DNA of 64,000 nucleotides, taken from assembly GCA_008802785.1 (NCBI GenBank), contig VUYT01000028.1, forward strand, positions 124,001-188,000, read 5' to 3'. Position numbers and translations under genes: made by a program. The number at the start of each line of letters is the position of its first letter. The stretch's first letter is position 1. Positions 1 through 11,094 of this stretch are shown here, one piece after another. The stretch is from Symmetrospora coprosmae (Eukaryota; Basidiomycota; Cystobasidiomycetes; Symmetrosporaceae). Under the pieces are notes generated by a model. It did not search any database and was not told the origin of the DNA. It saw only the letters and a list, made by a program, of their open reading frames with translations.

Positions 1-301
1 TGGCCTCCAGATGCCGGCTGACGCAAGTATCGCTCTCTCTGTAGCAATCACCTCACACAGGCGCAATCCTAGCTAGTCTAAAACGTCCAGCGGCAGATCA
101 CCGTACACATTCCTGCACTGCATACTAGTGCTTGACGTCAAGTGCGGCTTCCAACCGATAGCGCCGGAGCTGAAAGGAAGTGTGGGAATAGCGAACCATC
201 GCTCGCTATATATGGAGCAGGTCACAACCTCGGACGGCTTGCCTTCGCTTAACACCATCAGTATCGTACCTCGTCGCACAACCGAACCGAAGACTCCCAT
301 C
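1..301. promoter_or_regulatory. Upstream region of first secreted-protein gene
   Basis: No gene is seen here. A TATATAT element at 207-213 lies about 90 bp before the ATG at 302 and is a plausible TATA box for the + strand gene. The rest is unremarkable. Confidence 0.4.
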
Positions 302-1042
302 ATGCCATTCAGCACCAATACCTGCCTTATTCTTCTCGCCGCTACCAGCACTCTGGTCGCAGGCGGCGCGAACAAGGGTATCGAGACAGTCACCATCCCC
401 GGTCTCCCTGCATTCGACAAGTTCGAGGGCGCCGAGCTTCCCAATCTCCTCTTCCCGGCCGTCTTCGACATTCAGTACGCCAATGCTCCCGGAATGTCTG
501 CTTCATGGACCGAGCAGCGTTACCAGAACCCCGTCAAGAGGACCTTCACTAAGGCCATTGCTTCGGAGGAGCCCCAGGAAGGAACAATCACGCGTAAGGG
601 CTGCTGACTCGCCCTTCCGCCTGGTCAGTCCGCTGATCTTCAGCCTCGAACAGACGTCATCACCACAACGGATGAGGCCCATATCGAGGCGTCCTACCAG
701 TTCCTCACCGGAGACCCGAGCGGCAATGCTGAAATCGGTGAGCGCGGGAGCGATATATGCTACATCAGTGCAAATGCTGAGCACGTCTTGCATGGATGTA
801 GGGTATGCGGTCATCCAGTGTGACCTCAGCGGGGGTCAGACTTCGGCGGCTTGCACGCTGGTGAGTTGGCTCGGCGTACGATACAATAGAGCAGCGGACT
901 AATGTCTTGATCGCTCTGTGCGACTTTGCAGACCGTTGCTGAGAATAAAGAGGAGTTCAAGGCGAACCCTTCTTCCCGAAAGGAGTACAAGAATGGAGGT
1001 GTCGAGCTGGAGAGTGTCAAACTTGAGGCAGTCATTGTGTAG
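302..1042 (+). CDS. Small secreted protein, paralogue A (4 exons)
   Basis: The spliced protein is 181 aa with no function I recognise. Exons are 302-593, 654-737, 802-860 and 932-1042, joined in phases 1, 1 and 0. The start at 302 is chosen because it is followed at once by a hydrophobic signal peptide (MPFSTNTCLILLAATSTLVAG). The mature part has two spaced cysteines (QCDLSGGQTSAAC) in exons 3-4. The convergent gene at 1249-2058 is a clear homologue: both share a GLPxF block after the signal peptide, the Y-x-F-x-x-x-DPS block in exon 2, C-x10-C in exon 3, and identical intron positions and phases. Exon 3 is 59 nt in both. By inference this is a lineage-specific secreted, possibly effector-like, protein. 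No enzyme motif is visible. Confidence 0.75.
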
Positions 1043-1248
1043 TTCATGAGGTACAGATGCGACCTTCTGCCATCTGCAGTTACAGCTGTGAGGGCAGATC
1101 GTATCCCTTCTCTACGCTTGTGCGTTGCGAATCTTTATGCGCAGTTCTCGCGAGAAGGGCCTGAGTGCATTGCAATGGGTACCTCGAGTAGCTGGCAGCA
1201 GCGGGCTTTGAATGGCATACAGTCTCCAAGCGTCTCTACCCTTGATGA

Positions 1249-2058
1249 CTAGGCAAGACGTGCGCGCTGGCGTCTAGCCCGTGTCGACGGCTGAGCGACA
1301 GTTGCTTCGAATGTCACCTCCTTGAGATCAGCGCCGGCCAGCTTGTACTCTCTGCGCTTGTCTGCAGTCATGTAGTCCCACATGTTGTCTGCGAGTGTCT
1401 ACTCGGGTGAGAGTCACTCAAAGTCAGCTCCTTGCGCCCTCTTGTCCTTGTACGACTGCCTCACCAAAGTACAGTCTGTGGCAGAACTCTCCCCGCCTGA
1501 CTTGCAGTCAATGACGGCAAATCCTGAGCGGGTGAAGGGACGCGACTTGAGCAACTAGGAACGGACGGAAGCGCGGCTCGGGAGGTACGGTGCACTTACC
1601 TTGCTTAGAGCCGTCATTGCTCATATCGCTAGGATCGGTGGGGACGAACTTGTAGGTGGCCCCAATCTCGGTCTCGCTCCTGATGCGTATCTCATCTGCA
1701 GCGGTCAGGGAGGATAGCGTGAGGATTTGTGAGAAAGTGCCATGCGCGCTTTGCATGAGGGTCACTCACGCGTGACGTAGCCACCCTTCTCAGAAACGTC
1801 GTACTTTCTCCTTAGCATGGTGTAGGCTGGCTGCCCTACTTGGCTCGATACCCAGTCTTTGCTACCGCCGCTGGGATGGTAATCGATCTTGAAGACGTCT
1901 TCGAACAGAGTCGCGGGTAGTACAAGTCCTTGATTCTGGCTTTTGAAGTCCGCAAAAGTCGGCAAGCCGAGAAAGTTGTACTCTTTCACCTCCTGGGCGG
2001 CTGCAATGATGGCGAGGGCAGAGAAAGTGAGCAGAGGGATGAGCATGAAGGCTGGCAT
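1249..2058 (-). CDS. Small secreted protein, paralogue B (4 exons)
   Basis: The spliced protein is 197 aa. Exons (minus strand) are 2058-1770, 1695-1600, 1523-1465 and 1398-1249. The reading frame is open further upstream to an ATG at 2208, but the ATG at 2058 is preferred because it begins a typical signal peptide (MPAFMLIPLLTFSALAIIAAAQ). It is homologous to the gene at 302-1042 in sequence and in all three intron positions and phases. It differs by an extra basic C-terminal tail (RARRQRARLA). The two cysteines of exon 3 are conserved (DCKSGGESSATDC). The two genes face each other tail to tail with 206 bp between stop codons, which suggests an inverted tandem duplication. Function unknown. 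Confidence 0.72.
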
Positions 2059-2427
2059 GCTGCTGAGGCTGTGCACAGTGTTGACGCGAGCTATCGTGGG
2101 TGTACGAAGCCAATCAGCAGGGTTAGAAGGCAGAGACCGGCTCTGTTTGGGATCTAACGGCTGAAGTGAAGCAAGGAGTTGAAGACTGGGTGCGGAGGCA
2201 AGCTGCATAGGAGCGCTTTGCCAGCGTGGGTTGCAGGAGAGCCGCTCAATCCTTTCATCGTTGATTCAGTAGAAAGCGGAGCAGCACCGACCTCGTGTTG
2301 AAAGGTACGCTCGTGTCCCGCCCGGTCGACTGCGGTCTCACACGCATTAGAGAGCTTATTCCGCGCGCTCCGCTCTCCGACCCGAGAAGTAGGTCCAGCC
2401 AAGTCTGCATTGCCATCGTCACGAGCG
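2059..2427. other. Intergenic, 369 bp
   Basis: Promoter side of the secreted paralogue B and 3' side of the YAR1-like gene. No convincing coding sequence or repeat is seen. Confidence 0.4.
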
Positions 2428-3177
2428 TCATTGCCGTTGTTCCTCGAATTCAAACTCGCCCGTTTTGCTCGCGACGCCCATCCTCGCGACGCCTAGCGTA
2501 ACCTCCTCTCCTTCGTCATCGTCTCCCTGACCGCCGTCCGACGTTGGCCCGCTGCCGCCTGCTGCCAAGTCTCCCTGCCCTTCTTTTGGCGCCTCGCGCT
2601 TCTCGTTCTCCAGCTCCATGAACGTGAGGAGGTACCCGGCGCACTCCATCTGCGGGCTCTTTTCGGGACTATCCGTGTTGGCTCCTGCATGCTGTGCGCC
2701 ATTCTCTGCCTCGCTGAGCGCGGTCCGGCCAAAAGTGTTCTTGAGGAAGAGCGATGCCCGCGGGACGGCGGGGACGAGCAGGCGCAGTGCGGCGAGATGA
2801 CCATTGAGCGCCGCCCAGTGCAGAGGGGTATTGTTGCTCTCGTTCACGCACACGAGCGCGTCGGCGGGGAGGATTGGGAGCAGGAACGACAGCACGTCTG
2901 TCAGGCAGCCCAAAATTTCAGTGTTGGTGAGCTCGCTCCAGACCCCTCGTAGCACGACAGAGCTAGGGGAGGGAAGCACACCTGTGTGACCGTTCGCAGC
3001 TGCCATGTGCAAGCAGGTGTTGCCCCTCTCGTCCCGGGCTGATGCGATGCTATCGTTGCCGTATCGCTTGACAAAGTCCTGGATCTCCTCGAGCTCGCCG
3101 TACCGCGCCGACAGGATGATGTCCTCGAGCTCTTCCTGGGAGGCCGCCGCAGCGGTTGTCATATCAGACGATGCCAT
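2428..3177 (-). CDS. YAR1: Ankyrin-repeat protein, YAR1-like
   Basis: Exons are 3177-2982 and 2897-2428, giving 221 aa. The 84-nt intron (donor GTGTGC) is in frame, so it could be missed. Removing it joins HMAAANGH-T to DVLSFLLP and restores a continuous ankyrin repeat. Two repeats are visible, LHMAAANGHTDVLSFLL and PLHWAALNGHLAALRLL, preceded by an acidic helix (EELEDIILSARYGELEEI) and followed by an acidic tail (DDDEGEE). This architecture and length match yeast Yar1, a chaperone of ribosomal protein Rps3 in 40S biogenesis acting in nucleus and cytosol. That role is family knowledge, not shown here. Identity is inferred from remembered motif similarity; another short ankyrin protein cannot be excluded. 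Confidence 0.75.
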   Translation of the reverse strand: MASSDMTTAAAASQEELEDIILSARYGELEEIQDFVKRYGNDSIASARDERGNTCLHMAAANGHTGVLPSPSSVVLRGVWSELTNTEILGCLTDVLSFLLPILPADALVCVNESNNTPLHWAALNGHLAALRLLVPAVPRASLFLKNTFGRTALSEAENGAQHAGANTDSPEKSPQMECAGYLLTFMELENEKREAPKEGQGDLAAGGSGPTSDGGQGDDDEGEEVTLGVARMGVASKTGEFEFEEQRQ

Positions 3178-3387
3178 GCTGTGCAGTGACGCGCTTGGCT
3201 ATTGCTCTTCGGTGTGCATCGAAGGAAGGAGGGAGGAAAGCAAGGACCGCTCCGCCTGTGGTCACGTTCTCTCGGATTGCCGGCGCCACCAAAGAGCACA
3301 TCTACCCAACGACATTATGTGGATCACGCAACCCTCAAAGCTAGCCGCACATCCAACCACATCGCAGGTCGCTTGCTGAGATCGCGA

Positions 3388-3999
3388 CTACAAGCCAGAG
3401 TCATGCTTGCCAGAGTCATGAGCAGGTTGTGCGGTACCCAGAGCCGCTGAAAGAGCTTCGACGTTGGTGCGCGGGGAAACCACGCTTCCGGCTTCTACTG
3501 AGCCGTAGGAGGTGGCATGTCAGACCTTCTCGAATCGTCCAAACGGAAGCGGCGCAGAGGGCCTCACCAGGCGTGTCGGCGGGTCTGAAACGCTCAGGCA
3601 GCAGTGCCGTAGCCCTGGCGAGTTTGATGTCCTTGTCTAGGCTCTTGTCGGTGAGAATGGTCACCATCATCTGGATATCGGAGTAGCTGTACGGCAGGGA
3701 AGCTTTCGGCGAGACGCGCATGTCGTCCCAATACTCCAGGGCGTGGCGGAGCTGCAAGGGTGGTCCCGCCATGTCTCAGCAGGCATACATACGTGGCAGC
3801 AACTTCGGTGATACCAGAACTCACTGCCAAGCCCGCAAAGAGGGAAGAGCCAGTCAGGATCTCTGCAAAGCCCGTCAGGATGAAGGCTTCGCATATCTGA
3901 ATGTCGTCGGCGTCCTCGACGCACGCGGCTTCGTCGAGAGCAGCGTCCGCGTCACCTTCCTCGAGACGTCTGATTGCGCGCTTGAGGCATGGAAGAGGG
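3388..3999 (-). CDS. Unidentified protein; 5' end unresolved
   Basis: Three exons fit well: 3999-3825, 3751-3568 and 3494-3388, with introns in phases 0 and 1 (donors GTGAGT and GTGAGG). The supported sequence includes LEEGDADAALDEAAC, then ICEAFILTGFAEILTG and LFAGLALRHALEYWDD, then a helical stretch (YSYSDIQMMVTILTDKS) and a serine-rich tail. I do not recognise the family. The start is not clear. The coding frame runs upstream without an ATG into the tRNA gene at 4093-4174. A CTACAG acceptor at 4000 would allow an upstream exon, for instance the ATG at 4335 with donor GTGCGG in the matching phase 2. That would place the tRNA inside an intron. This upstream part is only a possibility. Confidence 0.5.
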
Positions 4000-4083
4000 C
4001 TGTAGGAGAAGAACGGGAGCGGAGTTTCCGAGGACCGTTGCGCGTCCGAAGTTCCGTGGCTTCCGCATTCACCGTGCGCTCGT

Positions 4084-4092
4084 AAAAAAAAA
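4084..4092 (-). terminator. Pol III oligo-T terminator of tRNA-Ser
   Basis: A run of nine T on the minus strand directly follows the tRNA 3' end, the standard RNA polymerase III stop. Confidence 0.85.
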
Positions 4093-4174
4093 CGAGAGCT
4101 ACAGGACTCGAACCTGTGCACGCATAACGTAATTGATTTCTAATCAATCTCCTTGACCACTCGGACAAACTCCC
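4093..4174 (-). tRNA. tRNA-Ser (anticodon AGA)
   Basis: An 82-nt class II tRNA without intron. The 7-bp acceptor stem pairs GGGAGTT with AGCTCTC (two G-U pairs), and the discriminator is G. The D arm carries TCCGAGTGG (A box region), the anticodon loop is TTAGAAA (AGA at 34-36, read as IGA, decoding UCU/UCC), there is a long variable arm (ACG-TTATG-CGT), and the T arm carries GGTTCGAGTCC (B box). A T-run terminator follows. The long variable arm and AGA anticodon fit serine. Confidence 0.93.
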
Positions 4175-5455
4175 CTTTGCTGAAGTCTGGCTGTGCTATT
4201 GACGTATACAAAAGCTAAATCATACATCTCGATCGTCTCCCCCACCAAAGCTCTGCACGATCTCAACCCGCACCCTGCGATCCCATAAATGCACAGAATC
4301 GCCCTTTGGGGTGATCTGTGAAGCTGTCTCTGCATCGCGTTACGGCTTCAAATGACACCATCGGCCGACCCCGTAGCCGAAGTGCAACCAGCGCGCGCCA
4401 TGGCTGTCCAAAAGGAGATGCCAAAGAAGTGGGCTCCGTGCTCGGTCTGACCTTCAGGCGCTGACTTTCCGCTGCGGTCATGCAGGCTGACGGGGACTGA
4501 TGCATCGGAAAAGACGGAGGAGCGTGCTCCGTCAATACTGAATAAGGGCATCTGTGCACACTCAGCAGCGGCCGAGAGTCATGCGTTTGCGCCGCTCGGC
4601 AGCGCACGTATCGCCGTTCGGTTCGGTGTCCTTTCGGGCAGTCAGTCAAGTTATGAGACGTTCCGCATCGACCGCTGCACCTCCTGTTCCGAATCCAGTA
4701 TGCCTCTTATTGCACAGCCGCCGTCTAGGATGGACATGTACGTTTCCTTTCCGGCGCTCTTCGGGCTGCACCGGAGTTGGTCGATCCGCGACCAAGAGAA
4801 GCTTGGAAAGCACGAGGCGCCGTTGCCTTCCGCTTCTCGCTTGCGCCATTGATCCGCGCAGATTGGCTGGACGGGTATGGAAGCGGACGTGTGCTGCAGG
4901 ATATACGAAATGTCGACCGGCTGTCAGCGAGATAGGGAAAAGTGCTAGCTGTCAGTGCGTCCTGCTGGTCTCGCCACAAGGGGAAGGAAGGAGGGGTCGA
5001 GTGTGAATGCGTGAACGAAGTAGGAGAGGGCAAAGATAGACGTCCTAGCTGCTGGTCAGTGTGCGAGGCAAGATGTGGTGGCTTCTCTGCGGACTCGTCT
5101 TGGTAGACGGAGTGTGCCAGTCGACGCGTCTGCCACTGCAGGAAGGCGACGCGTCTCGTCGAGCGTCCCCGCAACTGCCAGGATGCCTGCAAAGCACTGC
5201 CAGACTCGAGCGTTGAGGACAGTCTCGATGTAGGAGAACGAGGAACGTGTGCAACTGGCATGGCCTGCCAAGCTGTGGACAGGTCCCGCTGAATGCTGCT
5301 GGGTGGCACTGGCGCACATATTCGCCGAGGCGGACCAGCGCTCTCAAAGCATCGCCAGCGTGCAATAGTAATCTCCCAGGTGTTCTCTTGTGTCCATTCG
5401 CCCTGCTGACCGCTGAAGACGGTCGGATGCACCCCGCAGTCTGCGTCCGGTCTAC

Positions 5456-5468
5456 ATATATATATATA
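5456..5468. repeat. AT dinucleotide run
   Basis: Thirteen bases of alternating A and T in otherwise GC-rich DNA. Could be a TATA-like or nucleosome-poor element, or just a microsatellite. Confidence 0.6.
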
Positions 5469-6221
5469 CAGGCCAGGACCGGGGTCGGCATGTAAGAAAA
5501 AAGGACAAGAGGAGCAGCGAAAGAATGCTAAGTAAAGATGCACGGGCGAGCCAGTTGCGGGTGGTGAGAAGTTGCGACATTGACGACGTTCGGCATCCGG
5601 TGGTGGCAGCTGGGACGGGACAAAGGGTGTCACGGCCAGGATCCGCCAACAGCCGAGGGAGCGCACAAACAGCGGCGAGCGAAACGACAGGGCGACGCCT
5701 CGAGCGTCCGCTTCCCTCTTTAAAGCGAGCCTCCGCTCTCTCTCTGCTTTGCTTCTTCCTTTCCACCACCCTTTCCCATCTTCGAGCTTCTCCACCCTCT
5801 CGTCAACACTCGAGAGTCATCGCCCCCCTTCAGTCAAGCGCGAGTGCTGTCACCCTCCCCAGCACGCGCACGCATCCTCCGTCGACAGTAGTACACCTTC
5901 TCCGTGCCTGTCGACCGGCTGCGAGCAGATCGTCGAAGTGAGTGGCGATTGCATCTTCGAATGAGAGAGCCTTCCCTGCGCCCCGCTTCACCAATAAACC
6001 ACCTTCGCACGCCTGTTGGTGGCATCTGCTGCCTCGACTCGCTGGCCACGGGTCGCAGCGGGCTTATCGGGGTTGGCTGCCCGTCGCCCTTCCCAGAATG
6101 GAAGGGGCAAAACTGGTCGCAGAAGTAAAGACGCCTAAAGGGTAGTTCTGGCGCTTGATGAGGTTGGGGAGCGCAATTTCGCACTGTCACCTCGATTGCC
6201 GCCTTGATCGCGCCTCGGGCC

Positions 6222-6253
6222 GTCCGTGGTCCGTGGTCCGTGGTCCGTGGTCC
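6222..6253. repeat. Tandem heptamer GTCCGTG, four copies plus a part
   Basis: Four perfect copies of GTCCGTG followed by GTCC, 630 bp upstream of the PMA1 start codon. Function unknown; could be a repeated factor site or slippage product. Confidence 0.85.
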
Positions 6254-6883
6254 CGCAGTCAGCCCCAGTCAACGCGGGTCGAGCTCGACACGCTCTGAAG
6301 GACGAGCTGAGCACGTCTAGGGCAGACAGAAGCATGATCACAGCAGCCTCTCCATGCTTGCAGAGCTGCAGCGTGATGCGAGGTCTGCTGGTGGCTGTGC
6401 GCTCGCAGGAAGCCAATCCCGTCCTGCACGGTTGGCTGCGAGCATGCCTCTCGGCGCCACCTCCGAGCTCACTTTGAGCGGAGTGAAGACCGAGACTCTC
6501 CGTGCCCTTTACTGTTCCGTCTCCCGAACTCGCACGTACTGTCCCCAAAATACCCAAGTCTGTCTTCTGCCCCCTGCCCTTCCCCCCTTCCCCCAGTCCC
6601 GGCCGCAGGGCAGTGTGTGTGCGCCCACCAGTCCGTTAGCGCGGCAGCAGCGGCCAGTTGGAGGAGCTTCCCTTTTTTCTGACGCCCTCTCCTGCTTCTC
6701 TTCCCTTCTTCTACCTCCACCTTGCGGGCACTCACACACAGCAAGCAAGCAGGCAGCAGTATCAACTCAGAGTAGCAGGTCACAGCGCTCCGAGTCAGAG
6801 ACTGTTCTCGCTTCGGTCAACGCCGTTGTTGGTCCCTACCACCCGAGCCCCACCCACATCAACAACACCGGCGCTGCAATAGG

Positions 6884-9800
6884 ATGAGCGAGAAGGTCGC
6901 GCCAGAGGGAGCGGCTCCCGCTGCAGGGAACAACCCAGAGATTGTCAGCGACAAGGCAGTCACTGAGAAGAAGGCTGGTCGGTTCGATGCTGCCGATGTG
7001 AGTGTGTCGTCTTGGCAAGCGGGCCCGCAGTGGCCTCGCCTGGAGATAGGGGTGAGAAGCAGCGCTTGGAACGGTTCACTGATTGGGCCTTCCGCGTCTG
7101 CGCGATCCTGCAACCACGCACAGAATGCCCACGCAGACAACAACGACGCCAAGCATGCTCTCGTTGACATGTCCACGATCCAGCTTCGCGCTGAGGATCT
7201 CGTGAGTCCTTGTCTCCCCCATCATGCAAGATGGAGAAGCTTCTCCACCTGCTGCCCCAACCGATTCGACGGGTGTCGAGGGCAGTGTAGCAATGTAAGG
7301 GAGGACCGTATACTGACAGTGCATCACACACATCACACAGTACGACAAGGACAAGGTCGATCTCGAGCAGGTCGTTCTCGAGGATGTCTGGACTCTCCTC
7401 CAGTCAGTCGAGCGTTGCCCTCCTAGCAGCGGGCATGCAGGGCCGTTGCTGATCACTGCAACTACTACAGGACCCGAGAGACCGGTCTCACTGAGGCCGA
7501 GGCCGCCGAGCGCATTGGCATCTTTGGCCACAACAAGCTCGAGGCCAAGGAGACGAGCGCCATCCTGCAGTTCCTGTCGTTCATGTGGAACCCGCTCTCG
7601 TGGGTCATGGAGGGAGCCGCCATTGTCGCTATCGCTCTCTCGAACGGCGAGGGTCGCCCGCCCGACTGGCAGGACTTCATCGGTATCGTCCTCCTCCTGA
7701 TCATCAACTCGACTGTGAGCTACCCAAACCGCTACTCAGAGTGTTATCCGGACTCTGCTGATCGCAAGCCATCTCCCACAGATTGGATTCATCGAAGAGC
7801 GAAACGCCGGTAACGCCGTCAAGGCCTTGATGGACTCGCTTGCCCCCAAGGGCAAGGTCCGCCGTGATGGCGAGTGGAAGGAGATTGAGGCATCCGACCT
7901 CGTCCCCGGAGATATCATCTCGTTCAAGATCGGTGATATTGTCCCCGCCGATTGCCGACTCTACGACGCCATCAACGTTTCCATCGACCAGGCCGGTCTC
8001 ACCGGAGAGTCGCTTCCTCAGGGCAAGAAGGTCGGAGACCAGTGCTTCTCCTCGTCCATTTGCAAGCAGGGAGAGGCAGAGGGTGTCGTCATTGCTACCG
8101 GTGCCAACACTTTCTTCGGCCGAGCAGCGACTCTCGTCGGACAGGACAACGATTCGACCGGACACTTGCAGAAGGTTCTCGCCCAGATCGGTACCTTCTG
8201 CCTGGTCTCTATCGGTATCTTCATTCTCGCCGAGATCTTTGTCCTCTACGCCGGGTTCCGATACAGGTACCGACGAGGTATCGACAACATCCTCGTCCTC
8301 CTCATCGGTGGTATCCCCATTGCCATGCCTACGGTTCTTTCGGTCACACTCGCCGTCGGTGCTCAGCAGCTCGCCAAGTACCAGGCCATTGTCACCCGTA
8401 TCACGGCTATTGAGGAGCTTGCCGGTGTCACCATCTTGTGCTCTGACAAGACCGGTACACTCGTGAGTTCCGAGTCAAGTCACTGTGCTGTTTAGCATTG
8501 ACTGACGCGCTTCTCTTTACCGCAGACTACTAACAAGCTCACCATCGACCGAGCCACTATCAAGACCTACTCGCACTTCGACGGCGAGCAGGTTGTGCTC
8601 CTCGCCGCCTATGCTTCGCGAACCGAGAACATGGACGCCATTGACACTTGTGTCACTGGCGCTACCGGAGACATGAAGCTGGCTCGCCAGGGCATCAAGC
8701 TTCTCGATTTCAAGCCGTTCAACCCCGTCGACAAGCGAACCGAGATTACCTACATTGAGGAGTCGAGCGGCAAGATGAAGCGAGTCACCAAGGGAATGAC
8801 TGGTATCATTATCGAGCTCTGCTCGCGCAACAAGACTGCCGAGGTCGAGAACGCCCTTGAGGCCGATGTCGAGGAGTTTGCCCGACGAGGTCTCCGAGCA
8901 CTTGCCGTTGCCTACGAGGACGTCCCGGCCAACGACAAGGACGCCGAGGGTAACGGTTTCGAGCTCATTGGCCTCCTTGCCATCTATGACCCGCCCCGTG
9001 ACGACACCAAGCAGACCATCGACGATGCCATGGCCCTTGGTGTCAAGGTAAAGATGGTTACCGGTGATCAGCTGGCTATTGCAAAGGAGACTGGTCGACG
9101 ACTTGGTCTTGGTGACCACATGTACCCGGCGAAGGTGCTGAAGGACGGGCCCGAGGCTGGAGGAAAGCACCTGACGCTCGACGAGATGATTCTCGATGCC
9201 GATGGGTTTGCCGGTGTCTTCCCCGAGCACAAGTATGAGATTGTCAAGCGTCTGCAGGGTCTTGGTCACCTTGTCGCTATGACTGGTGACGGTGCCAATG
9301 ACGCCCCGGCACTGTCGCGCGCCAACGTCGGTATCGCTGTCGAGGGTGCTACCGATGCTGCCCGAGGTGCTGCCGATATTGTCCTTGTCGAGCCGGGACT
9401 TTCGACCATTGTTCACGCCATTCGACAGTCGCGAATCATCTTCCAGAGGATGAGGAACTACGCTATCGTGAGTAGGGGAGAAAGAGTGGAGGGAGTGAGA
9501 AGAGAAAGAGACGAAGACTGACGATATGTCTGCCAACAGTACGCTTGTGCCGTCACGATCCGAATTGTTGTCGGTTTCGCCGTCATGGCCTTTGCCTTCA
9601 AGTTCGACTTCCCGCCATTCATGGTTCTGATCATCGCCATTCTCAACGACGGTACCATCATGACGCTCTCGGTCGACCGAGTGCTGCCATCGAACACGCC
9701 CGACTCGTGGGATCTGGCAGAGATGTGAGTTGCCTGACATAGTAGAAAGTAGAAAATTACAGTAGAAGGAGGTAGTGGCAAAAGAGAGAAGAGGACGAAG

Positions 9801-10742
9801 ACTGACGCGGAGACTTTGCATGACACAGCTTCGCCTATGCCATTGCATACGGTCTCTACCTGGCTCTGTCGACGATCATTCTGTTCGTCGTCATTGTCTA
9901 CACGACCTTCTTCGAGGACAGCTTCGGTGTCGACCCGTACAAGGAGGCCAACGACGACCACATGCACATGATCATCTACCTGCAGGTCGCCATGATCTCG
10001 CAGGCATTGATCTTTGTCACCCGATCGCACGGCTTCTTCTTCATGGAGCGACCGTCGTTCGCACTCATGGGCGCCTTCTGCCTGGCCCAGCTGGTGGCGT
10101 GCATCATTGCAGCCTTTGCCAACTGGGGCTTTACTGCGATTCGTGGCATTAGCGGCGGATGGATCGTGCGTACCATATTAGCAGCGCGAAAAAACGGTGT
10201 CTTGCACTTTGCTAACGTCTGCTGTCCTTGCGTTTTAACGTTTTAGGGTATTATTTGGGTCTGGAACATCGTCTGGTGCGTGACAGGCAACCAGGCCAAC
10301 TGAAGAACGCTGCACATCACTTACGCATTCTTTTCTCTACTTTCCCAGGTTCCTGCCTCTCGACCTGATCAAGTTTGCCATGAAGGCCCTCATCAAGTCG
10401 TTCCGAAGCAACCAGCAGGCCAAGCGCGCGGCCGCCATCGACCAGAATACTGGTGTTCCGCTCGTCCGAACCCAGTCGCGCGCGGCATCGCTCAACCAGA
10501 AGGCATACGCAAATCGCACTACCTTCTTGCAGCGCGCAGTCACTGGCAGGTTCGGTCTGGGTAAGAAGGTCTCAGTGTCGCAGAACGATCTGCAAAGATT
10601 CTCGTCGTACCGTAAGCCTGGCCCCTTTTTTTTTGGCGTCGTCTTGCAGTTTTGCTCCTCACTGATCCGACCCTTCTCCCGCTTTTCAGAGGCCACCCAG
10701 GCCGGAGCCACGATCGCTCGCTCGGCCTCGCGCCCGCAGTAG
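6884..10742 (+). CDS. PMA1: Plasma-membrane proton ATPase (P3A)
   Basis: Eleven exons give 995 aa: 6884-6997, 7124-7201, 7341-7402, 7471-7714, 7782-8462, 8526-9467, 9540-9724, 9829-10165, 10247-10275, 10349-10611 and 10690-10742. The enzyme pumps protons out of the cell at the cost of ATP and energises nutrient uptake. All P-type hallmarks are visible: LTGES in the actuator domain, CSDKTGTLT with the phosphorylated Asp (an intron falls just after the GTL of this motif), MVTGDQ, and TGDGANDAP in the hinge. Ten hydrophobic segments follow the P3A pattern. The C-terminal regulatory tail is basic and Ser/Gln-rich ([15 protein letters not shown]). Exon 9 is only 29 nt. The very long pyrimidine-rich upstream region suggests strong constitutive expression. 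PEX8 follows 352 bp downstream on the same strand. Confidence 0.97.
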
Positions 10743-11094
10743 ATGGAGATTCGGAGAGGAAAGCAGCCATAGATGGCCTACTTCGCACCATCCTTACCCT
10801 CTTTTCTTCCCAATCGCAATATCTTATCTCGCCTAGACTGCCTTGTGGAACCGCTTACCATAGTGTTTTAATCAAATCATCACACCCGTTCCCCCTGCGC
10901 TCGCGACCTGCGTACACTCATTCGTCCACTAGCACGTTGTGTCTAACGAGCAGTAGGGACGGTTGGATGGGAAATGGAAGCTTGTCGTTTCTTTCACTCG
11001 GTCCTTGCGTCTCTGCGTCCTTGCCCCGCGCCTCGCAACGTGACTTCGTCCCTGGACACAGGTTGCCTCCACACCGCGACTTCAATGCAGCAAT
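10743..11094. other. PMA1-PEX8 intergenic, 352 bp
   Basis: Contains the PMA1 3' UTR and the PEX8 promoter. Nothing distinct beyond CT-rich stretches. Confidence 0.4.

Larger units (their letters stand above)
4175..6883. promoter_or_regulatory. 2.7-kb non-coding region upstream of PMA1
   Basis: No gene model could be supported. Open frames occur on both strands (a 356-codon one on the minus strand at 4725-5795) but they are arginine/serine-rich, lack domains and are expected by chance in GC-rich DNA. The last 1 kb is strongly pyrimidine-rich, as in promoters and leaders of highly expressed fungal genes, and may include a leader intron. An AT dinucleotide run and a heptamer tandem repeat are listed separately. 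The size fits the long promoter and leader of a strongly expressed proton pump. Confidence 0.5.

Noticed and set aside
4725-5795. 356-codon open frame on the minus strand
   Set aside because: Composition is Arg/Ser/Pro without domain or conserved pattern, lies in a promoter region and crosses an AT microsatellite; a chance frame in GC-rich DNA is likelier.
8517-9848. 443-codon frame antisense to PMA1
   Set aside because: Shadow of the strongly coding PMA1 strand; it crosses PMA1 introns and has no independent features.
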